Shown piece after piece: positions 1 through 6,251 of a stretch of DNA of 13,015 nucleotides. The notes beneath the pieces were generated by a model. That model was not told the origin of the DNA and ran no database searches. It was given only the letters and a program-made list of their open reading frames with translations. The DNA lies in contig WTJZ01000163.1 in assembly GCA_011524615.1 (NCBI GenBank), positions 1-13,015 on the forward strand. The letters run 5' to 3'. Within the stretch, counting starts at the first letter, position 1. Each line of letters begins with the position of its first letter. The position numbers and the translations under genes are program-made. Origin of the DNA: Akkermansiaceae bacterium (lineage in GTDB: Bacteria; Verrucomicrobiota; Verrucomicrobiia; Verrucomicrobiales; Akkermansiaceae).

Positions 1-1146
1 CTCCAACACAGTCATCAGCGCTCTCGCCCCAGTATTCTCTTTTTCCGCTAATTCTGAGACATAATCAATTGCATCATCCTTGAAGATGATATCGATCCCA
101 TACGCCTTGAACTGACGCTCGTATTGATGCAGGATCGACCCTTCTGAGTACTTCAGAATATTTGCCAAGTCACGCTTACTCAGAGACTCACAGTGTACTC
201 GTACCGGCAGGCGCCCTACGAACTCTGCTTCGAACCCATACTTGATAAAGTCCTGAGTCTCCGCCTGAGCTGAACTGATTGATTCCGTTCTAGGCTGTGA
301 GGAGAACCCCATTTGCCCTTCACGACTCCTCTGCTCGATAAGCTTTTCGATCCCAGAGAACGCACCACTGACGATGAAGAGAATGTTCTTCGTATTGATC
401 GTATCCTTTTGGCTGCCGCTCCCCCCCATGGCCATCATCATCTGATTCTGCATATCCATCGGGTTCACCAGAGGAACATCTGTTTCCTCCATCAGCTTCA
501 GGAGCGTCGTTTGTACGCCTCTACCAGAGACATCTCGCCCTCCTCTATTACTAAAGCCGGCTAACTTATCGATCTCATCGAGATAGATGATTCCGTACTC
601 AGCTAGTTCGACATTACCATCAGCCTTCTTGACCAGATCCCTGACGAGATCATCAACATCTCGGCCGACATACCCTGTTTCCGAGAACTTAGTCGCATCA
701 GCCTTGATGAATGGAACCCCGATCAACTCTGCGATATGCTTCACGAGATACGTCTTACCAACCCCAGTCGGACCGGCGATCAGGATATTCTGCTTATGAT
801 AATCGATACCTGAGCTTGCTTCCTCATTATCATTAAAGAACTTAGCATTGTTATAGTGGTCACAGACTGCTATCGCGAGTGCCTTCTTTGCCTCAGATTG
901 ACGGATAATGTAGCGGTCGAGGTACGCCTTGATATCACGAGGTAAGTAGTCAAAGTCCAGGATATCAGACACATTCTTCACCTCCGTGGGCTCTACAGTC
1001 GCATCTGGAACCTGCTCCTCATTGACGAAGTTTGTGGTCACATTGACCGCCCCCATCTTACTGAAGACCTCCTCCAGCATGTTCTTAATCTCATCAGGCT
1101 CAGAGGTCGTTTTCTTCGTGTCCTCTATGGAATTATCTTTCTTCAT
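1..1146 (-). CDS. ClpX/HslU-like AAA+ unfoldase, 3' end outside window
   Basis: This frame is open from an ATG at 1146 to the left edge (382 codons); I translated it by hand. It is a protein-unfolding ATPase of the ClpX/HslU clade. Visible parts are Walker A GPTGVGKT (residues 125-132), pore loop GYVGR (158-162), Walker B IIYLDE (186-191), arginine-finger region EFVGRLP (308-314) and sensor-2 GAR (373-375). Unlike canonical ClpX, residues 1-94 contain no cysteine, so the N-terminal zinc-binding domain is absent. The loop that carries RKH in E. coli ClpX is replaced by a methionine-rich stretch (about 228-246). A ClpP-contact-like MGF (279-281) stands where ClpX has IGF. The segment PFIKADATKF...GYVGRD resembles HslU, but the large HslU I-domain is missing. 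The gene starts 34 bases after the deacetylase stop and probably shares its transcript. About 40-50 residues would be expected beyond the edge. The family is sure; whether it works with ClpP is inferred. Confidence 0.9.
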   Translation of the reverse strand, partial: MKKDNSIEDTKKTTSEPDEIKNMLEEVFSKMGAVNVTTNFVNEEQVPDATVEPTEVKNVSDILDFDYLPRDIKAYLDRYIIRQSEAKKALAIAVCDHYNNAKFFNDNEEASSGIDYHKQNILIAGPTGVGKTYLVKHIAELIGVPFIKADATKFSETGYVGRDVDDLVRDLVKKADGNVELAEYGIIYLDEIDKLAGFSNRGGRDVSGRGVQTTLLKLMEETDVPLVNPMDMQNQMMMAMGGSGSQKDTINTKNILFIVSGAFSGIEKLIEQRSREGQMGFSSQPRTESISSAQAETQDFIKYGFEAEFVGRLPVRVHCESLSKRDLANILKYSEGSILHQYERQFKAYGIDIIFKDDAIDYVSELAEKENTGARALMTVLE

Positions 1147-1180
1147 TATCTCTTAGAGCGAGTTCAGCCCCTCCTTATGC

Positions 1181-2347
1181 CTACTTAGGAGCGGCTAATT
1201 TGATATAGTTAGGTTGATGGTCGAGATAGAACGACCACTTCAATGCGGGTTCATAAGTATCCTTCCCTTGCAACTTCCATTGCGCGATCACTGATACTGA
1301 AGGAGAGCGTAGAGGGCGAGTAGCCTGCCACTCAAAGCGCGACGTATTGGGGATGAAGGTACCCTCCACCTTTCCAAAGCCACCAACGCGCATGTAGACA
1401 CTCTCTCGGTCAACATTGGGAACACTGGAGAGATCTACCCCAATCCATGGCAGCCGATCTGCGGTTGCCTTTCCAGCCTCCGGCTTCACGGGATACGGCA
1501 GCGAGACCAATGGGGCATCCGATGAACTCTCATTAAAGTCTAATGCATAATTAAACACCTGCTCACCCGTACCCAAGACCACATAACGAGGAAGCTCCAG
1601 GTCCGGAGAGTCACGTGTAACCTTACCCGGCTTCACGCTAAACGCGAATTCATACCCGAAAGAACGTAGAATAGGAAACATCTCCGTCGTATAATACCCT
1701 CCTGGATAGATGTAGGTCTCCACCTTTTGGCCATAGCGCTTCTCGAGTTTAGCCTGAGACTGACCAAACTCTTTCGTAAGGAAGGTCGCATATGCCTCCT
1801 CGCCCTCCAGTCGAGCCTGTTTAACACCAGAGGCGAAAGGATGACTGACCGAGTGACTTGATATCTCCATCCCAGCAGCCATCATCTCTCGCACCATCTT
1901 ATCATCGAGAGAGAGGCCACCATTCGCCACGAAGTCGGTGTAGATCCCCAGTACGAAGGGGTAACCAAACTGCTTTAGTACCGGGAAGGCGACTTGGTAG
2001 ACTGAACGCCAGCCATCATCGATCGTGATTAACACATTCTCCGCCGGCAACTGTAGTTCTCCTCTCCTCCATGCAATAAACTGCTTGAGTGAAATCACAT
2101 TAATGCCGCGGTCCTTGACCTTCTTCATCTGTTGGGTAAAGACCTCCTTACGGATTCGCATCTCCGTCGCATCGAGTCGCGCAGTGAAGTCATGGTAACA
2201 GAGTACACTGACTTTCGCATTTTGGCTCACCCGCTGCGCACTACCGACACTCACACTAGCTGAGCCAGACGGACTATCGAGTTCAGGTAATTCAACTGCT
2301 AGCAAGACCTGAACTAATAGCGCAGTGATCCATACAATCGCTCTCAT
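1181..2347 (-). CDS. Secreted polysaccharide deacetylase (NodB homology domain)
   Basis: Predicted exported carbohydrate esterase family 4 enzyme that removes N- or O-acetyl groups from a polysaccharide; the substrate is unknown. I start it at the ATG at 2347 (388 residues). That start lies one base after the mtnP stop and has AAGGG six bases upstream. A TTG at 2362 would add five residues inside mtnP. Residues 1-17 look like a signal peptide (MRAIVWITALLVQVLLA). The NodB motifs are visible: CYHDF (50-54), the metal and catalytic motif TIDDGW (108-113), HSVSH (165-169) supplying metal-binding histidines, and YPGGYY (214-219). After about residue 285 comes a separate region of roughly 100 residues, rich in beta-type sequence, that I do not recognise; it may bind sugar or pack on the barrel. 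The position directly behind mtnP suggests translational coupling but gives no metabolic link. Family assignment is firm; substrate is not. Confidence 0.9.
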   Translation of the reverse strand: MRAIVWITALLVQVLLAVELPELDSPSGSASVSVGSAQRVSQNAKVSVLCYHDFTARLDATEMRIRKEVFTQQMKKVKDRGINVISLKQFIAWRRGELQLPAENVLITIDDGWRSVYQVAFPVLKQFGYPFVLGIYTDFVANGGLSLDDKMVREMMAAGMEISSHSVSHPFASGVKQARLEGEEAYATFLTKEFGQSQAKLEKRYGQKVETYIYPGGYYTTEMFPILRSFGYEFAFSVKPGKVTRDSPDLELPRYVVLGTGEQVFNYALDFNESSSDAPLVSLPYPVKPEAGKATADRLPWIGVDLSSVPNVDRESVYMRVGGFGKVEGTFIPNTSRFEWQATRPLRSPSVSVIAQWKLQGKDTYEPALKWSFYLDHQPNYIKLAAPK

Positions 2348-2348
2348 A

Positions 2349-3209
2349 CTAACCCTTAGCAATGAATCGTTGTAGAACAGGCTCTAGCTTCTGCACCGTC
2401 TCCGCAGGCCACAGCTCACGAGGGGTAATAATAGAACAGTCCAGAACCTCAAATTCTGGTTGTGTATTATTAATTGGCAGCGTCGCAATCACTTCTGATA
2501 GGATCGCCTTAGCATTATTCGAGTTCTTAGAGAGGTACATTAAGATCTCTTGGACATCGACTTCCTGATCCTTCCAGCAATCATAATCAGTTACCATGCA
2601 GAGAGACGCATAGGCCATCTCGGCCTCTCTTGCTAACTTAGCCTCAGCCAAGTTTGTCATCCCGATCAAATCAAAGCCGTGGTGTCTATTCGTCTCACTC
2701 TCAGCCCTCGTTGAGAAGGCTGGCCCCTCCATATTCACATAGGTACCTCCGTTCTGGCAAGGTAAGTTGAGCTTCCCACAGGCAGCAGCAATCGTCGAAC
2801 GCAACGTCTCATTAGTCGGGTAACCGAACGGAACGTGCGCGACTATTCCATTGCCGAAAAAGGTATGTTCCGTACGTGTAACCGTGCGATCATAATACTG
2901 GTCTGGCAACACAATATGCATCGGTGGTAACTCCTCCTTGAGACTGCCCACAGCCCCAACGCCTATCACCCACTTAACTCCCAGGGATTTGAGCGCCCAC
3001 ATATTTGCACGATGTGGAACCTCTGAAGGTAAGTGGCGATGCCCCTTACCATGTCTCGGGATGAAGTAGACGGTGTTGCCATGTAACTCTCCCTTGATAA
3101 TCGTGTCTGAAGTCGACCCGTATGGAGTTGTAATATTACGCTCGCTTACATTCTCTAACCCTTCGATAGAGTATAAACCACTCCCTCCGATGATTCCTAT
3201 TGCTGACAT
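2349..3209 (-). CDS. mtnP: S-methyl-5'-thioadenosine phosphorylase
   Basis: Cytoplasmic enzyme that splits 5'-methylthioadenosine with phosphate into adenine and 5-methylthioribose-1-phosphate, the first step in recovering methionine sulfur after polyamine synthesis. I start it at the ATG at 3209 (286 residues, the usual family length). The upstream in-frame GTG at 3266 would add 19 residues without family resemblance. Motifs include GGSGLY (8-13) at the phosphate site, PRHGKGHRH (51-59), VNMEGPAFSTRAE (158-170) with the substrate-binding Met-Glu, and TDYDCW (207-212). The aspartates of that last motif favour 6-amino purines and separate MTA phosphorylase from guanosine/inosine phosphorylases, which have Asn there. 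No methionine-salvage partner gene is adjacent. It leads a minus-strand cluster with the deacetylase and the AAA+ ATPase. I saw no obvious SAM or MTA riboswitch in its short upstream region. Confidence 0.93.
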   Translation of the reverse strand: MSAIGIIGGSGLYSIEGLENVSERNITTPYGSTSDTIIKGELHGNTVYFIPRHGKGHRHLPSEVPHRANMWALKSLGVKWVIGVGAVGSLKEELPPMHIVLPDQYYDRTVTRTEHTFFGNGIVAHVPFGYPTNETLRSTIAAACGKLNLPCQNGGTYVNMEGPAFSTRAESETNRHHGFDLIGMTNLAEAKLAREAEMAYASLCMVTDYDCWKDQEVDVQEILMYLSKNSNNAKAILSEVIATLPINNTQPEFEVLDCSIITPRELWPAETVQKLEPVLQRFIAKG

Positions 3210-3310
3210 ACTGTCACATGTGCGACATTTCTCCCCTACTGAAAAGCCTATAGTGCTGCGATACACAATTTTAAGAGCTTACAGTCCCTCATGTGAAAAA
3301 AATTATTTTT

Positions 3311-3337
3311 ACGCAGTAATAAAAGTTGCCACTGCGT
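3311..3337. promoter_or_regulatory. Inverted repeat in the mtnP/sigma divergent promoter region
   Basis: A perfect 7-base inverted repeat, ACGCAGT at 3311-3317 and ACTGCGT at 3331-3337, has a 13-base spacer. Its half-site centres are 20 bases apart, about two helical turns. The right arm overlaps the last base of the putative -35 box at 3326-3331. This arrangement suits binding by a dimeric regulator, or a hairpin, but chance is possible at this length. Confidence 0.35.
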
Positions 3338-3353
3338 GGAGCAGAATTATAAA
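3326..3353 (+). promoter_or_regulatory. Putative housekeeping promoter of the sigma factor operon
   Basis: TTGCCA (3326-3331) and TATAAA (3348-3353) are separated by 16 bases. They match four and five of six positions of the sigma-70 consensus. Transcription would begin near 3360, leaving a leader of roughly 16 bases before the ATG at 3376. I did not find a clear GAAC-type ECF promoter here, so autoregulation by the sigma factor is not shown by sequence. Confidence 0.45.
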
Positions 3354-3375
3354 AGCAGTTATTAAGTAATAGAAG

Positions 3376-4002
3376 ATGCTAGACAGTGGCGAAACATACT
3401 CCGAATACGCAGGAGTCGACCTTACCCAACTCTCAGATGAAGAGTTGGTCAAGATCTGTAAACTTGAACTGCCAGAGACTGTCCGTGCCTACAAGATTCT
3501 TATTCGCCGACACGAGGCTCTGATCTACAATAGCTGTGCTAAGCTCCTCGGTAACCCACAGGATGCGGAAGAGGTCGCCCAAGACACACTCATCCAACTC
3601 TTCCATAAGCTCCACCAATTTGAAGGACGTTCCTCCTTCAAAACTTGGCTTTACCGGATAGTGCATAACTACTGTAAGAACCGAATATCTAAACAGATAC
3701 GACACCGGAAAGGCCAAGAGGCCATCGAGAAGCACGCTGATCATTTTGGCTCGGATGTCTATGATCAGCACGACTCACAAGAACAATCCGAACTCGTTAA
3801 TGCCGCCCTCGCGAAGCTCAAAGACCAAGACCGAGAGATCATCGTTCTCAAGTATATGTCAGGCCTCACGATCGAGGAGATTTCCGAGGTGATGGAACTC
3901 GGGCTTAGTGCAACAAAAATGCGCCTTTACAGAGCGCTAGATTCCTTTAAACTCGCCTACGGTAGAGTTGACAAGGATGGCTCACCATCAGAAGTCTCAT
4001 GA
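3376..4002 (+). CDS. ECF-family RNA polymerase sigma factor
   Basis: Alternative sigma factor of 208 residues with the two-domain layout of the extracytoplasmic function group. Region 2 spans about 38-104, with the conserved stretch DAEEVAQDTLIQLFHKL (63-79) and FKTWLYRIVHNYCKNR (88-103) for core binding and -10 recognition. A variable linker at about 105-136 follows. Region 4 spans about 137-195 and includes LKYMSGLTIEEIS and the helix-turn-helix GLSATKMRLYRAL (176-188) for -35 recognition. No region 3 is present, as expected for the group. The ATG at 3376 has only a poor AGAAG immediately before it. The stop overlaps the next start as ATGA, so the downstream small protein is probably translated in a fixed ratio to it. 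Together with the small protein and the MscS-like gene it forms a likely membrane or envelope stress unit. The ECF subgroup cannot be assigned by eye. Confidence 0.93.
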   Translation: MLDSGETYSEYAGVDLTQLSDEELVKICKLELPETVRAYKILIRRHEALIYNSCAKLLGNPQDAEEVAQDTLIQLFHKLHQFEGRSSFKTWLYRIVHNYCKNRISKQIRHRKGQEAIEKHADHFGSDVYDQHDSQEQSELVNAALAKLKDQDREIIVLKYMSGLTIEEISEVMELGLSATKMRLYRALDSFKLAYGRVDKDGSPSEVS

Positions 4003-4247
4003 TTACGGAACAAACATTTCAGCAAGAAGATGCAGAAATCCAACGCCTCTTTTCAGAAGCGGGATGGGCTGAAATGCCACCCCCTAATGAAGACCGATTG
4101 GAGAAAATTGTAGAGAGAGCCATTCACGAACGTATCGCCAAAGAATCAGCCGAGTTCGTCTTCTCCGGCTTTGGGGCCGTGCTCTCAAATTTCGCCCATG
4201 CCTTCCTCGGCGAATCTGATGACCTTAAACAAAATTATAAACTCTAA
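3999..4247 (+). CDS. Small protein coupled to the ECF sigma factor, candidate anti-sigma
   Basis: An 82-residue protein whose start overlaps the sigma factor stop by four bases (ATGA), which strongly supports that it is a real, coupled gene. I do not recognise a named family. The N-terminal half is acidic and helical (residues 1-50, including PPP at 27-29 and a heptad-like EDRLEKIVERAIHERIAKES). It is followed by a moderately hydrophobic stretch of about 17 residues (FVFSGFGAVLSNFAHAF, 53-69) that could lie on or in the membrane, and a short charged tail. It has no cysteine, so it is not a zinc-type anti-sigma factor such as RsrA or ChrR. By position it could hold or release the sigma factor. 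In Pseudomonas a small protein, CfrX, occupies a comparable neighbourhood with SigX and CmpX. That comparison rests on gene order and size, not on sequence I could align. Confidence 0.75.
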   Translation: MITEQTFQQEDAEIQRLFSEAGWAEMPPPNEDRLEKIVERAIHERIAKESAEFVFSGFGAVLSNFAHAFLGESDDLKQNYKL

Positions 4248-4259
4248 CCATTATCCACA

Positions 4260-5195
4260 ATGCCATCTGAAGAAGAAGCTAAGAAACTCATAGACTTAGA
4301 AAACGCCCAGGCCCTAGGACAAGAACAACTAGAAGCCGGCAAAGAACAGTTAAACTCGATTCTCGATAAGGTACAAGAAGCCTTCGTAGCCCAGGGTGAA
4401 CAACTTCTAGAGTTCTTCCCCAAACTTGTCATCGCCATTATCATTCTCGTCATCGGTATCTTAATCGCTAAGGTACTCAGAGGCGTCAGCACTAAGATCC
4501 TCCAAGGTATCAAAATCGACAACTTAATGGAGAGTACCGGAATCCAAGGCGCCTTATCAAAGATGGGCATCACGGGTAGTCTCGCAGTGAATATCCCTAA
4601 GTTCGTTAGCTTCTTCATTATTATATTCATGGTAAAGGCAGCCGCCGATGCGGCCGAATTTGATGATGCATCCAACTTCATCCAAACTATCTTCGCCTTT
4701 ACCCCTAAGCTCATTACAGCCTTCCTCATCATGGTGATCGGAATGTTTGTTGGCGACATTATTCAGACTACCGTCTTCAATACACTCGATGCCAAGGGGC
4801 TAGATTATGCTAAATCTGTTTCCAAGATCGTCTTCGCTCTCGTCTTCATCGTCTTTCTCACCGTCTCCCTGAGCCAAGTAGGCATTGAGACAGAACTTCT
4901 GAAATCAACAGTCAAGATCCTCCTTGTAGGGGTCTCTCTCGCCATTGCTCTAGCGCTAGGTTTAGGACTCAAGGAGCACGCTGGTAATATCGTTGCTGCT
5001 GTTTATGTTCGCGACATTTACCGCCAAGGTGTAGCGATTGATATCGATGGAGATGCACTCAAGATTGTAGGTATTGGTCCAGTAACCACCAAGTTACAGA
5101 AGGAAAACGGAGACTTCGTCATCCTTCCTAACAGCGCTCTCGTCACTACTAAGGTAAAAGGTCGAGCGAGCCAAAACCCGCACATTTTGGGTTAA
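4260..5195 (+). CDS. Small-conductance mechanosensitive channel (MscS) family protein, CmpX-like
   Basis: Integral inner-membrane protein of 311 residues. An acidic, probably coiled N-terminus (1-50) precedes about five hydrophobic segments (roughly 53-73, 113-129, 148-169, 188-206, 217-238). The first segments fit the 'conserved TM helix' type found in CmpX-like proteins. The last is the Ala/Gly-rich pore helix of MscS (SLAIALALGLGLKEHAGN, 226-243). It is followed by the beta domain with VRDIYRQG (250-257) and VILPNSALVT (287-296). The usual C-terminal alpha/beta vestibule domain is missing, since the protein ends about 15 residues after the beta domain, as in short CmpX-like members. It may relieve turgor or sense membrane tension. 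It begins 12 bases after the small protein with no visible Shine-Dalgarno, so it is probably the third gene of the sigma operon. The stop overlaps that of the opposite-strand DUF3820 gene. Confidence 0.88.
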   Translation: MPSEEEAKKLIDLENAQALGQEQLEAGKEQLNSILDKVQEAFVAQGEQLLEFFPKLVIAIIILVIGILIAKVLRGVSTKILQGIKIDNLMESTGIQGALSKMGITGSLAVNIPKFVSFFIIIFMVKAAADAAEFDDASNFIQTIFAFTPKLITAFLIMVIGMFVGDIIQTTVFNTLDAKGLDYAKSVSKIVFALVFIVFLTVSLSQVGIETELLKSTVKILLVGVSLAIALALGLGLKEHAGNIVAAVYVRDIYRQGVAIDIDGDALKIVGIGPVTTKLQKENGDFVILPNSALVTTKVKGRASQNPHILG

Positions 5196-5554
5196 CCATC
5201 CGAGGAGCGGTTCAGCGCCTCGATCTCTTGTCGGAGTTGCTCGCGCTTCAATTTTTGTGGGGAGAGAACTGTTCTCCCCCCATGAATCTTCCGGATGGGA
5301 TGAAAGAGTTCATCCATCCCCACTGCCTTTAGTTCATAGACTTGCTCCATCAGATGACCCAAATTCCCTTTGGGAAACGATCTCTGATGAAACCAACTTA
5401 GATACTCCAGAGGCAAATCGATCAACAACACCCCCTTGGGTGGATACTTCTTAGGACCGAACATGCCAAAGGGCATTCTCATGTAGATTAACTCGTTAAG
5501 AAGTTCACGCAAGTCACCTGCATAATCGGAGGGATTGATATAGTCATCACTCAT
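5192..5554 (-). CDS. DUF3820 family protein
   Basis: A 120-residue cytoplasmic protein of unknown molecular function. It shows the DUF3820 core: MPFGMFG (27-33), LPLEYLSWFHQRSFPKGNLG (47-66) and a following helix ending in YELK (73-76). Relative to the usual compact MPFG-x-Y/F-x-G-x-x-L core there is a short lysine/proline-rich insertion, GPKKYPPKG (33-41). The C-terminal 30 residues are charged and probably helical. Start: ATG at 5554, with a partial GGATGG ahead of it. The stop codon shares the palindrome TTAA with the stop of the converging MscS gene, leaving no room for a separate terminator. It is divergent from the acetyltransferase, with fewer than 50 bases between the starts. Confidence 0.82.
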   Translation of the reverse strand: MSDDYINPSDYAGDLRELLNELIYMRMPFGMFGPKKYPPKGVLLIDLPLEYLSWFHQRSFPKGNLGHLMEQVYELKAVGMDELFHPIRKIHGGRTVLSPQKLKREQLRQEIEALNRSSDG

Positions 5555-5563
5555 CCATCCTGC

Positions 5564-5592
5564 TTTACATTGCAGACAGCCTATTGCATAGT
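5564..5592 (+). promoter_or_regulatory. Putative promoter of the acetyltransferase gene
   Basis: TTTACA (5564-5569) is followed after 17 bases by CATAGT (5587-5592). Predicted initiation is near 5599, only about three bases before the ATG at 5602, so the transcript would be nearly leaderless. This agrees with the lack of a Shine-Dalgarno sequence. It is read from consensus only. Confidence 0.35.
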
Positions 5593-5601
5593 CTTTTTCC
5601 T

Positions 5602-6090
5602 ATGGCGCAGTATAACCAAGACCTCTTAAACTCCAGAGGGCTGAAGATCACACCAGCAACAATCGAGGACTTACCAGATCTAGTTGAACTCGTCGCTAAC
5701 CTGCTCGATGAGCAAGCTGCCTTCACAAGTAATAGACGTAAGCACGAGCGAGGAATCCGCCTCATTCTCGAGAATCCCTCTCGCGGACGCATTATCGCCC
5801 TCAGGAATGAGGACCACGTCATCGGAATGGCCAACCTCTTATTCACGATCTCTACTGCCCAAGGAGGCTTTGTCATCCTACTAGAAGATGTCATCATGCA
5901 CCCTGACTTCAGAGACCAAGGACTAGGAAGCCATCTTGTAGATTACGTCATCGACTTTGCGAAGCAAAAGGATTTCAAACGAATCAACCTCCTAGCCGAC
6001 ACTCTCAGTGAGCGCTCTCATAACTTCTTTGCTAGGCTCGGGTTTGAACACTGCGAACTTAGCCCTATGCGTCTTGTGCTAAGTCAATAA
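5602..6090 (+). CDS. GNAT family N-acetyltransferase
   Basis: Predicted cytoplasmic enzyme that transfers an acetyl group from acetyl-CoA to an amine; the acceptor is unknown. The length of 162 residues is typical. The fold can be followed: beta 1 and helix 1 (LKITPATIEDLPDLVELVANLL, 14-35), the beta 4 strand VILLEDVIMHP (91-101), and the acetyl-CoA pyrophosphate loop RDQGLGS (104-110) followed by helix HLVDYVIDFAKQK. Then comes INLLADTLSERSHNFFARLGFE (128-149), the usual C-terminal part with the Phe-x-x-x-Gly-Phe element. I chose the ATG at 5602; an in-frame TTG at 5584 would add six residues without support. No Shine-Dalgarno is visible. The gene stands alone, between a divergent DUF3820 gene and a bidirectional terminator. 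Confidence 0.9.
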   Translation: MAQYNQDLLNSRGLKITPATIEDLPDLVELVANLLDEQAAFTSNRRKHERGIRLILENPSRGRIIALRNEDHVIGMANLLFTISTAQGGFVILLEDVIMHPDFRDQGLGSHLVDYVIDFAKQKDFKRINLLADTLSERSHNFFARLGFEHCELSPMRLVLSQ

Positions 6091-6167
6091 TCAACTTCCT
6101 CAACCAAGACAAGCACTCTAGTGCACATTGACTTATTACTCCAGTGGCTACTAAGATCCACTATGCT

Positions 6168-6200
6168 AAAAAGCTGACCTAATGCTAGGTCAGCTTTTTT
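6168..6200. terminator. Bidirectional intrinsic terminator between acetyltransferase and secA
   Basis: A perfect 14-base-pair stem, AAAAAGCTGACCTA (6168-6181) against TAGGTCAGCTTTTT (6186-6199), has a 4-base loop ATGC. A T run follows on both strands (T through 6200 on plus, and the complement of the 5' A run on minus). It lies 77 bases after the acetyltransferase stop and about 50 bases after the secA stop, so it can end both converging transcripts. Confidence 0.92.
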
Positions 6201-6251
6201 ATCATACCGTATCAGGTATAAGAGAAGCCCCATTACTAGAGGCTAATCTGA

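Noticed and set aside
2348..2362. TTG start for the deacetylase at 2362
   Set aside because: It would overlap mtnP and spoil the signal peptide start, while the ATG at 2347 has a well-placed AAGGG.
3210..3266. GTG start for mtnP at 3266
   Set aside because: The extra 19 residues do not fit the family, which begins just before the IGIIGGSGLY motif reached from ATG 3209.
3210..3300. SAM or MTA riboswitch ahead of mtnP
   Set aside because: The region is short and AT-rich, and I could not draw the paired helices of known SAM-binding riboswitches; only the short palindrome CACATGTG stands out.
4244..4759. 171-codon minus-strand frame opposite the MscS-like gene
   Set aside because: The apparent product is low-complexity and mirrors the hydrophobic codons of the real membrane protein; there is no independent support.
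6204..6219. Second hairpin ATACC/GGTAT beside the terminator
   Set aside because: Five base pairs next to a much stronger terminator, with no further evidence of function.
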